This document shows, piece after piece, positions 1 through 5,613 of a stretch of DNA of 14,855 bases. Below the pieces are notes generated by a model. That model saw only the letters and a program-made list of their open reading frames with translations, did not search any database and had not been told where the DNA came from. Source of the DNA: Actinomycetota bacterium (GTDB taxonomy: Bacteria > Actinomycetota > Acidimicrobiia > Acidimicrobiales > Poriferisodalaceae). The translations under genes were made by a program, and so were the position numbers. Within the stretch, counting starts at the first letter, position 1, and each line of letters opens with the position of its first letter. Location: the NCBI GenBank assembly GCA_013151655.1, contig JAADHX010000018.1, positions 1 to 14,855 on the forward strand, given 5' to 3'.

Positions 1-731
1 ATCATCACGTGAGCCATGGCCGCCAGTAGATGAGCGTCGGTTCCCGGACGAATTGCCACATGCCGGTCGGCCTTGAGCGCTGTCTCGCTGCGGCGAGGAT
101 CGACCACTACAACCTTGCCGCCACGTTCTTGGATGCGTTCGAGCCGACCGGGGAAGTCGGGCGCCGTACACAAAGACCCGTTCGATGCATACGGGTTGGC
201 GCCGAGCATCAGCAGGTAGTCAGTGCGGTCGAGATCTGGCACAGGCACAGTGACCGAACCAAACATGACAGCCGACGAGATCTCCTTCGGGCGCTGGTCG
301 ACCGTCGAAGCCGAGAAACGATTGCGGGTGCCAAGCGTTGTGATGACGGTGCGGTTGTAGAGCATCGGGCCAAGCGAATGGGCACATGGGTTACCCATGT
401 AGATAGCCGAGGCATCACGGCCATGCTCGGCCAGGATGGGCATCATCTGTTCCTCGATTTCGGCGAATGCTTCGTCCCACCCGACCTCGACAAACTCGCC
501 GTCGCGTTTCACGACCGGCATACGAAGACGGTCTGGGTCTTCGTGAAGCTGCTTGAGCGTTGAACCCTTAGGGCAGATAAACCCCTTCGAAAACACGTCG
601 TTCATATCGCCACGGATACGAGTGACAGCATCGCCCTTGACCGTTATCTCGAGACCGCACCCGGCCTCACACAGCGGACAAGTCCGGAACGCAGTTCGCG
701 TCGGCAACTCAACATCTTGAACATCGGTCAT
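1..731 (-). CDS. Molybdopterin oxidoreductase, formate dehydrogenase-like (N-terminal 243 aa; continues past left edge)
   Basis: This is the N-terminal part of a large Mo/W-bisMGD oxidoreductase of the FdhF/NapA superfamily; its stop lies outside the window. The start is ATG at 731, with a GAGGGG ribosome binding site at 738-743, 6 nt upstream. A [4Fe-4S] cluster site is clear: Cys18-X2-Cys21-X3-Cys25-X27-Cys53, followed by Pro-Lys-Gly, the lysine typical of electron transfer from cluster to pterin. The molybdopterin domain follows, with MGNPCAHS (112-119), the LMLGANPYASN stretch typical of pterin binding, and VVVVDPRRSETA. No signal peptide or Tat RR motif is visible, so a cytoplasmic enzyme is likely. 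Around residues 140-149 the sequence reads SASTVDQRPK, with no Cys or in-frame TGA (Sec) where formate dehydrogenases usually place the Mo ligand. The superfamily is certain; the substrate is not, and formate is only one option. Confidence 0.93.
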   Translation of the reverse strand, partial: MTDVQDVELPTRTAFRTCPLCEAGCGLEITVKGDAVTRIRGDMNDVFSKGFICPKGSTLKQLHEDPDRLRMPVVKRDGEFVEVGWDEAFAEIEEQMMPILAEHGRDASAIYMGNPCAHSLGPMLYNRTVITTLGTRNRFSASTVDQRPKEISSAVMFGSVTVPVPDLDRTDYLLMLGANPYASNGSLCTAPDFPGRLERIQERGGKVVVVDPRRSETALKADRHVAIRPGTDAHLLAAMAHVM

Positions 732-747
732 CAGAATCCCCTCGACA

Positions 748-777
748 GGTAGCCAGTCTCGCAGGCTACGAGCTACC
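748..777. repeat. Interleaved inverted repeats upstream of the molybdoenzyme gene
   Basis: GTAGCC (749-754) is the reverse complement of GGCTAC (764-769), and GGTAGC (748-753) is the reverse complement of GCTACC (772-777). The shared left arm can pair with either right arm, but not both. The element begins 17 nt upstream of the ATG at 731, so it would lie in the leader or promoter of that minus-strand gene. It could be a protein-binding site or a small alternative hairpin. The arms are only 6 bp, so chance is not excluded. Confidence 0.3.
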
Positions 778-890
778 ACTAGGTGCGCACCAGACCGAGA
801 TCCGTTTCGCCAACTCCAAGCGACTCAGCGCCGACCGCGACTTGGTCGAGGTTGGTCGAATCGTGGGCGTTGTCATCGACTCACCAACTA

Positions 891-920
891 TTGACTAGAA
901 CACCTGTTCGACGCGATGAT
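891..920 (+). promoter_or_regulatory. Possible promoter of the 64-aa ORF (leaderless)
   Basis: TTGACT (891-896) matches a sigma70-type -35 box well. With an 18-bp spacer, GATGAT (915-920) is a poor but possible -10 box. Initiation about 7 nt downstream would fall at the ATG at 928. The -10 match is weak, so this is tentative. Confidence 0.3.
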
Positions 921-927
921 TGTGACC

Positions 928-1122
928 ATGACCTCAACACCTGCCATCGCCCAACACGAAGTAGCTCAGATCCGCCAAACGGTGGCCATGCTCCAACCTG
1001 GCTCAATGGCCAGTATGCGCCGCGAAGAAGTACTGCGGCTAGTTGCCGAAGTGCAACGGCTTCAGAACGACCTCACCCACCTGACCTCGGGGCTCCGCAC
1101 GCTGTTGGCCAAGACTGCCTAA
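928..1122 (+). CDS. Small orphan protein, 64 aa, helical
   Basis: I do not recognise this family. The reading frame encodes MTSTPAIAQHEVAQIRQTV at its N-terminus and a Leu/Val-rich amphipathic C-terminal half (EEVLRLVAEVQRLQNDLTHL) that looks like one long helix or short coiled coil. There is no membrane segment or signal peptide. An in-frame ATG also exists at 916 (68 aa), but neither start has a Shine-Dalgarno sequence. I prefer 928 because a possible promoter (TTGACT at 891-896, weak GATGAT at 915-920) would place the transcript start almost on this ATG, giving a leaderless message, which is common in actinobacteria. It ends 10 bp before the convergent TadE stop. A chance ORF is a real alternative, but the biased third codon positions and the absence of a competing gene favour a real one. 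Confidence 0.5.
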   Translation: MTSTPAIAQHEVAQIRQTVAMLQPGSMASMRREEVLRLVAEVQRLQNDLTHLTSGLRTLLAKTA

Positions 1123-1132
1123 ACCGACCTGA

Positions 1133-1525
1133 CTAGCCGCCGCAGTGCATGGTCGCTCGGCCTTGGAGGGTGACGTTGTATGAGCCGACGAACGGAATTT
1201 CGTAGGCGTACGGATACGAGATGTCTGCGGTGGCGACATCATCAAGATCAGGAGTCGGCCCACAGCTGGTCAACGAGATGCTCAGCGAACCAGGGTCGAG
1301 GGAGTCGGCGGCGTTGAAAGCCGCAGCGCGAGCAGACGCCACGCTGTCGGTGACGGCCATGGTGCGCGCTGCCTCTCGGGCGGCTCGAGTGACAACCAAC
1401 TGCTGGTTGTAGCCAAGACCAAAGGCAATGATCCCGAATGCGAGCATGACAAAGATCGGCAAGATGAGCGCCAGCTCCACGGCTGCGGCGCCGCTGTCAT
1501 TTGTTCGACGTCTCAGTTTCGCCAT
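1133..1525 (-). CDS. TadE-like pilus/surface pseudopilin, 130 aa
   Basis: A TadE-family protein, of the type assembled with Flp/Tad pili or anchored in the membrane by an N-terminal helix. After a short basic N-terminus (MAKLRRRTNDS) comes the family signature GAAAVELALILPIFV, where the Glu five residues after the Gly is typical of type IV pilin-like sequences. A single hydrophobic helix spans residues 17-37. The motif LVVTRAAREAARTMAV is the usual TadE segment just outside the membrane. Residues 60-130 form a short extracellular domain with two cysteines (SCGP and the C-terminal MHCGG), possibly a disulfide. The ATG at 1525 overlaps the stop of the upstream TadG gene by 1 nt (TAATG), so the pair is translationally coupled. 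The secretion ATPase and TadB/C genes are not in this window. Confidence 0.88.
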   Translation of the reverse strand: MAKLRRRTNDSGAAAVELALILPIFVMLAFGIIAFGLGYNQQLVVTRAAREAARTMAVTDSVASARAAAFNAADSLDPGSLSISLTSCGPTPDLDDVATADISYPYAYEIPFVGSYNVTLQGRATMHCGG

Positions 1526-2556
1526 TACTCGACGATCTTTACGACACGCAGGTAGGCGATGTCATCGATGGCTCCGGACCCCGGCAGCTCAACTTCCATA
1601 TAGACGACGCCGAGCACCCCACTGACGAACTTGTCGACCGCCTCACCATCGCCAGCTCCGGACAGGTAGGCAACGTCGAGAACGTTGTACGACTCATCGA
1701 ACAGCGTGACAACAGCTTGGACATCTTCGTCGATGTCGAGCAACGCGATCGAACGAACGCTCACCGAACCAGGGCCAAGATTGCTGAAGTCGAAGGTAAA
1801 GGTCCCACCCCTGGCCTCGTCGTCTGGGTCGTTTTCATCACCGTCTTCGGTGATGATCAAGATGTTTCCCTGGCTTGGGAACAACAGGTCGGCGTCACCG
1901 CCAGTGCAACCACCGGTGCAAGTGCCGTCGAAGATCATCTCGCAGTGACGTTCGTCCCCGATCTCGTTGCAGCGGTTGCTGTTGTTGCGATTGCTTAACG
2001 CCTGGATGCCCACAGAACCCGGAATGAACTCCCCCGAGATCCCCTGTCCGTGCACATTGGGCGTTGCGCCTTCGGAGAAGCCCGAGAAGTCCAGAGTGGT
2101 GAACGCCAGCAGCGCCACAGCAGAGGCGTCAACATCGGTTACCGGCCGATCGATGATCCCGGCCAGCGAATTGTTAACCGCGTTGCCCGTGGCCCCAGTG
2201 CGGTAAACCCTGACCCGCACCGCGTCAGGGGCCTGGCCTCCAGAAGAAAATACCTTTGAGTTCGGGTCCCACGTGCCGGTTTCGACCGAAACCGCTCCAG
2301 CGGTGAGACCATCATGGTTTGCCAACGCAAGAGTCCGTCCCCGTGCAACGGCTGCCGACTCGTCTGGCAACATGGCCGCAGCAGCCAACGCAGCAGCATC
2401 GGCCGACGTCTGCAGCTCGGACTGAACAACGAATATGCGCCCGACATCGAGCACTATCGCGGCCATCCCGAACATCACCACCATCGAAACGGCGAACATC
2501 GCCGCAACTGCTCCCGTCTCGTCGTACTTGCGACGACCGCCCCCGATGGCGTTCAC
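1525..2556 (-). CDS. TadG-like membrane protein with C-terminal extracellular beta-rich domain, 343 aa
   Basis: The N-terminus is a classic TadG/TadE-like anchor: basic start, DETGAVAAMFAVSMVVMFG, one hydrophobic helix (about residues 15-36), then DVGRIFVVQSELQTSADAAA, the diagnostic TadG segment. I chose GTG at 2556 because a perfect GAGGAGGC lies 4-5 nt upstream; the longer 387-aa frame from 2688 lacks family-like sequence in its first 44 residues. Residues 157-343 are unusual for TadG. They contain four cysteines (196, 205, 213, 217), a GGDADLLFPSQGN segment, ITEDGDENDPDDEARGGTF (236-254), LLDIDED (273-279) and LPGSGAIDDI (324-333). These motifs resemble acidic, probably Ca2+-binding, beta-sandwich domains of exported surface proteins in PEP-CTERM-type bacteria. 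The likely location is membrane-anchored with the domain outside. It is coupled to the TadE gene. Confidence 0.87.
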   Translation of the reverse strand: MNAIGGGRRKYDETGAVAAMFAVSMVVMFGMAAIVLDVGRIFVVQSELQTSADAAALAAAAMLPDESAAVARGRTLALANHDGLTAGAVSVETGTWDPNSKVFSSGGQAPDAVRVRVYRTGATGNAVNNSLAGIIDRPVTDVDASAVALLAFTTLDFSGFSEGATPNVHGQGISGEFIPGSVGIQALSNRNNSNRCNEIGDERHCEMIFDGTCTGGCTGGDADLLFPSQGNILIITEDGDENDPDDEARGGTFTFDFSNLGPGSVSVRSIALLDIDEDVQAVVTLFDESYNVLDVAYLSGAGDGEAVDKFVSGVLGVVYMEVELPGSGAIDDIAYLRVVKIVE

Positions 2557-2560
2557 ATGT

Positions 2561-2568
2561 GCCTCCTC
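2561..2568 (-). promoter_or_regulatory. Ribosome binding site fixing the TadG-like GTG start
   Basis: On the minus strand the sequence reads GAGGAGGC followed by ACAT and GTG. This near-perfect anti-16S match decides for the GTG at 2556 over the ATG at 2688. Confidence 0.8.
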
Positions 2569-2670
2569 GATCAGTACCCTCGGACCACTTCTCGGTCGAA
2601 TGCCCGTGGCGCCTTTAGCGAAATGTGCGTCGACTGGCGTGTCTGGTGCGCTATCGGCCACCATAAGCAG

Positions 2671-3591
2671 ATGCCTCTCGACCCCCAAACCGTTGACTTC
2701 CTAAAACTGTTCGAAGAACTTGGCGTTCCGCCATTTTCTGATCTCAGCCCGACCGAGGCGCGTTCGTGGTTCGGTCGGCCGGTCGATCTCGAAAACCAGC
2801 GTCACGTCGATCATGTCGAAGACCGCACAATTGCGGGACCGGGCGGAGACCTAGACGTCCGCGTATTCCGTCATGGTTCCCAAGCAGCCCAACCCCTCGT
2901 TGTCTTCTTCCACGGCGGTGGCTGGGTTCTAGGCGATCTCGATTCACACGATGAAACCTGTCGCCACATCTGTCTCGACGTCGGCGCGGTGGTTGTTGCC
3001 ATCGACTATCGACTCGCACCGGAGGCTCAGTTCCCAGCCGCCGTCGATGACTGCCTAGCCGGACTCCTTTGGGCTGTCGCCCAAGCCGCCGACCTTGGCG
3101 CCGATCCGGCTCGTGTCGCGGTCATGGGCGACAGCGCCGGCGGGAACCTGGCCGCGGTGGTAGCCCTTGAGGCCAGAGATCGCGGCGTCGATTTACGTCA
3201 TCAGGTGCTCCTCTATCCGGTTACCGACACCGACTTCGACCGGTCGAGTTATGTCGAGAACGCCGAGGGCTACTTGTTGACAACGCCGACGATGCAGTGG
3301 TTCTGGGATCACTATGCGCCTGAGGCTGAACAGCGGGCCGACTGGCGAGCCGCACCGATTCTCGCTGAGTTGGCCGGAGTCTGCCCCGCAACCGTCCTGA
3401 CCGCCGAGTTCGACCCACTTCGTGACGAAGGTGCCGCGTACGCCAAAGCCTTAGCGGCTGCCGGTGTCGATACAACCTATGAGATGTACCCCGGAATGGT
3501 TCACGGATTCTACGGCAACCATCTGCTCGTCGACCGAGCCAGCGACGCACAAGTCGCGATCGCGGCAACTCTCAAGGCGGCTTTGGCCTAG
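2671..3591 (+). CDS. Alpha/beta hydrolase, hormone-sensitive lipase family IV (acetyl-esterase type), 306 aa
   Basis: A cytoplasmic carboxylesterase of the HSL/family IV type that hydrolyses short- to medium-chain esters. The oxyanion motif HGGGW is at 81-85, the nucleophile elbow GDSAGG at 153-158 (Ser155), the acid Asp248 in EFDPLRDEG, and the catalytic His278 in MVHGF. DYRLAPEAQFPAAVDD (112-127) is also typical of the family. A cap helix region is present at the N-terminus. The ATG at 2671 is preferred because MPLDPQ is a common start in this family and the length fits. The longer upstream reading frame (from 2314) overlaps the divergent TadG gene and is not protein-like. The ribosome binding site is weak (AAGCAG). 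It is divergent from TadG with 114 bp between the two starts. The natural substrate cannot be told. Confidence 0.95.
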   Translation: MPLDPQTVDFLKLFEELGVPPFSDLSPTEARSWFGRPVDLENQRHVDHVEDRTIAGPGGDLDVRVFRHGSQAAQPLVVFFHGGGWVLGDLDSHDETCRHICLDVGAVVVAIDYRLAPEAQFPAAVDDCLAGLLWAVAQAADLGADPARVAVMGDSAGGNLAAVVALEARDRGVDLRHQVLLYPVTDTDFDRSSYVENAEGYLLTTPTMQWFWDHYAPEAEQRADWRAAPILAELAGVCPATVLTAEFDPLRDEGAAYAKALAAAGVDTTYEMYPGMVHGFYGNHLLVDRASDAQVAIAATLKAALA

Positions 3592-3632
3592 ACCGCTACG
3601 GATCCGACTATTTGAAGGGTCTCGGTGCTGGT

Positions 3633-4565
3633 CTAGCCGCCTGCAATCGCCACGATGGCGCCCACGTAGATGGCGAACAAGATGACACCCTCGATTCGGC
3701 TGACCCGCCTGCGCGTCGCCGACACGAGATATGCGAACACCACCGCGCCAAGCATGATCGCGGCGCCGCGTCCGGTGAGGAGATCGTCGCCGATGCTCGC
3801 CGGGTTTATGAGTGCGATAGCGGCACCGACGGCGAGTGAGTTGAAGATATTGCTGCCTAACAAGTTGCCTACAACGAGCCCAGTCTGACCTTTGCGACAG
3901 GCTGCGACAGTTGTACCAAGCTCTGGCAACGAGGTCCCGAGCGCGACCAGGGTGAACCCAACGAATCCTTCGGTGAGGTTGAGCTCGCTGGCGATCTCGC
4001 TAGCCGCCCACACCACACCCTGGGCACCGATGAGTGTCATGACGAGGCCAAGCCCCGTGGCCAAAGCCACCATGTTCATCGGGCGATCCGACGGCTCGCC
4101 AAGTTCGCCTGTGTCGCCGCCGATGCCGGCGCGAATGATGAGCCACAGAGCAACGACCAACCCAGCGAGCAAAACGAACCCCTCGAAGCGAGTCAGCTCG
4201 CCGTCGAGTATGAACAGCGCGAACAGCGCCACCGCAGCAGTAGCCAGCGGCCCTTCGCGAGTTAGAACCTCGCGTTCCACGGTGAGGACCGCAACCATCG
4301 ACGCGACACCGAGAACCAGTGTCAGGTTGGCCACGTTGGACCCGATGACATTCCCGACGCCAAGGCCCAGATCGCCTTGGGCTGCAGCAACCGACGACAC
4401 CAAGAGCTCAGGCGCCGATGTGCCAAATCCGATTACCACGGCTCCGACAAGAATTGGTGACCACCCTCGGGCCGCGGCAATATCGGCGGCTCCATCGACG
4501 AAGCGATCGGCGCCCTTAACCAGCAGCACGAGGCCAGCGATTAGGACCGGTATGGCGATTAACAT
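3633..4565 (-). CDS. Calcium/sodium antiporter, CaCA superfamily (YrbG-like), 310 aa
   Basis: An inner-membrane cation exchanger that moves Ca2+ (or another cation) against Na+ or H+. Two inverted alpha-repeats are evident. The first has GFGTSAPEL (47-55, Glu53) and GNVIGSNVANL (71-81). The second has ALGTSLPEL (209-217, Glu215) and GNLLGSNIFN (233-242). The two glutamates are the family's ion-binding acids. About ten hydrophobic helices are visible, with a short acidic loop (GGDTGELGEPSDRP, 149-162) between the halves. The length is normal for the prokaryotic family. The start ATG at 4565 has only a distant GGAG upstream. The gene lies 57 bp downstream of the small HTH gene on the same strand, so the two may share a transcript. 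It is convergent with the esterase gene, with 41 bp between and no obvious terminator hairpin. Confidence 0.95.
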   Translation of the reverse strand: MLIAIPVLIAGLVLLVKGADRFVDGAADIAAARGWSPILVGAVVIGFGTSAPELLVSSVAAAQGDLGLGVGNVIGSNVANLTLVLGVASMVAVLTVEREVLTREGPLATAAVALFALFILDGELTRFEGFVLLAGLVVALWLIIRAGIGGDTGELGEPSDRPMNMVALATGLGLVMTLIGAQGVVWAASEIASELNLTEGFVGFTLVALGTSLPELGTTVAACRKGQTGLVVGNLLGSNIFNSLAVGAAIALINPASIGDDLLTGRGAAIMLGAVVFAYLVSATRRRVSRIEGVILFAIYVGAIVAIAGG

Positions 4566-4622
4566 CGCGTGTCATCAACTCCGCTAACCATCAACACATC
4601 AACACTCAATCGAAAGACGGTG

Positions 4623-4859
4623 TTACTTGGCCGCTTCGCCAACTTCGGGATACAGATGGTCGAGTGATCCAGGTGAGATCTTACACTGCAAGATATAGGC
4701 CTCGATGTCGCCCGATTGCAGTCGGATAACACGACCAAACCGGTAGGCCGGGAGGTCGCCCTCGTTGATGAAGCGATACAACGTTCGAGGGGTAATCCCC
4801 AAACGCCTAGCCGCTCCTGCTGTTGATAACCATTCGATCTTCTCAGGCACAATTGTCAT
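4623..4859 (-). CDS. Small helix-turn-helix DNA-binding protein, excisionase/MerR-type (HTH_17), 78 aa
   Basis: A single-domain DNA-binding protein of the BldC/excisionase type. The winged-helix signature is WLSTAGAARRLGITPRTLYR (residues 10-29), then FINEGDLPAYRFGRVIRLQSGDIEAYI, in which FINEGDLPA and the arginine-rich wing are diagnostic. The C-terminal tail ISPGSLDHLYPEVGEAAK is short and distinctive. I chose ATG at 4859 because GAGAGGGA (4865-4872) lies 5 nt upstream; an upstream ATG at 4943 would add 28 residues without family character. The protein has no recombinase partner here, so a role as a transcription factor is more likely than phage excision. It is divergent from the TetR gene and sits just upstream of the antiporter gene. 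Its targets are unknown. Confidence 0.85.
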   Translation of the reverse strand: MTIVPEKIEWLSTAGAARRLGITPRTLYRFINEGDLPAYRFGRVIRLQSGDIEAYILQCKISPGSLDHLYPEVGEAAK

Positions 4860-4864
4860 TGTAG

Positions 4865-4872
4865 TCCCTCTC
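4865..4872 (-). promoter_or_regulatory. Ribosome binding site fixing the small HTH start
   Basis: GAGAGGGA on the minus strand lies 5 nt before the ATG at 4859. No comparable site precedes the in-frame ATG at 4943. Confidence 0.7.
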
Positions 4873-4991
4873 GTGTCGTGCCACCGCATTTCGGACGAAA
4901 TCCAGCAAAATCCGCGTCCGCCCGCGTCGCGAACAGTGTTCATCGGTCAATTTCAGCCCCAACTTTGGCAGTAAGTCTGGGAAATCTTGCC

Positions 4992-5020
4992 TTGTCTGCC
5001 TAACGTTTGTTAGGTAGGAT
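4992..5020 (+). promoter_or_regulatory. Predicted promoter of the TetR-carboxylase-dehydrogenase operon
   Basis: TTGTCT (4992-4997) and TAGGAT (5015-5020) are a plausible -35/-10 pair with a 17-bp spacer. The spacer is almost entirely the inverted repeat at 4999-5014, so a bound repressor would block RNA polymerase. Initiation 6-8 nt downstream of the -10 box would fall at or next to the TTG start at 5029, suggesting a leaderless or near-leaderless transcript. The boxes are read by eye only. Confidence 0.5.
4999..5014. promoter_or_regulatory. Operator candidate: inverted repeat CCTAACGTTTGTTAGG
   Basis: Perfect 6-bp half-sites CCTAAC and GTTAGG are separated by GTTT. The size, symmetry and AAC/GTT content are like operators of TetR-family regulators of acyl-CoA metabolism. 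It lies 14 bp upstream of the TetR start codon and between the predicted -35 and -10 boxes, the usual place for an autorepressor site. Confidence 0.7.
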
Positions 5021-5028
5021 GGAATTCC

Positions 5029-5613
5029 TTGGTAACAACCCTTGCCCCTGGCCGTCAACTCATTCTCGACCAGGCCGCCACTCTGTTTGTCGAGCGCGGG
5101 TTCAAAGGCACCTCACTTCGAGACATCGCGGCGGCGTGCGAGATGAAAGCGGGCTCGCTCTATTACCATTTCGAGTCCAAGGATCATCTTCTCATCGAAG
5201 TACTGACGCGGGGCATCGATGTAATGGTCGAAGCATTCGACGCGGCGGCAACCACGACAGCCAACTCCGACGGCAGTACTCGGCTGAAGGCCCACATTCG
5301 CGCCCACCTGGCGGCGTTGTACGAGAACGGCCCGTACACAGCGGTGCACGTCACTTCGTTTCGAACCGCGTCGAGCCAGGTTCGTGCGGCTGTCATCCCC
5401 GAGCGCGACCGCTACGAATCGAAATGGACCTTGTTGCTAACCGACATGGTTGACACCGGTCAGATTCGCGGCGACATGGCGCTAGGCCTAACCAGGCTCA
5501 CTCTGTTTGGCGCGATGAACACCTCGATCGAATGGTTCGACCTCGACCGCGGCAACCTCGACGAGTTGGCCGATGTACTAGTCGACCAGTACTGGAACGG
5601 TCTGGCCGCATGA
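5029..5613 (+). CDS. TetR/AcrR-family transcriptional regulator, 194 aa
   Basis: A typical one-component repressor. The N-terminal TetR DNA-binding domain spans about residues 8-55: ILDQAATLFVERGFKGTSLRDIAAACEMKAGSLYYHFESKD, read here in parts, with the recognition helix at AGSLYYHF (41-48). The C-terminal ligand and dimer domain (60-194) ends ADVLVDQYWNGL, as in regulators near fatty-acid or steroid catabolic genes. The start is TTG at 5029: it is the only start codon before an in-frame TAG at 5011, and the conserved domain needs it. The stop overlaps the ATG of the carboxyltransferase gene by 4 nt (ATGA), so it heads the operon and is probably translationally coupled to it. The inferred inducer is an acyl-CoA made or consumed by the downstream enzymes. 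Confidence 0.95.
   Translation: MVTTLAPGRQLILDQAATLFVERGFKGTSLRDIAAACEMKAGSLYYHFESKDHLLIEVLTRGIDVMVEAFDAAATTTANSDGSTRLKAHIRAHLAALYENGPYTAVHVTSFRTASSQVRAAVIPERDRYESKWTLLLTDMVDTGQIRGDMALGLTRLTLFGAMNTSIEWFDLDRGNLDELADVLVDQYWNGLAA

Noticed and set aside
783..1136. 117-aa plus-strand frame overlapping the 64-aa ORF
   Set aside because: Arg/Pro/Ser-rich composition typical of an antisense or off-frame reading in GC-rich DNA; no ribosome binding site or domain.
1501..1998. 165-aa plus-strand frame opposite the TadG-like gene
   Set aside because: Mirror of a well-supported minus-strand gene; its mixed low-complexity sequence has no family features.
2314..2670. N-terminal extension of the esterase frame to 425 aa
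   Set aside because: It overlaps the TadG start on the other strand and reads as non-protein-like; the family start MPLDPQ is at 2671.
3892..4587. 231-aa plus-strand frame opposite the antiporter
   Set aside because: Ser/Thr/Pro/Arg-rich shadow of the antiporter; no start signals.
4623..4859. Prophage excisionase marking an integrated element
   Set aside because: No integrase, attachment-site repeats or phage genes nearby; small HTH_17 proteins are also common chromosomal regulators.
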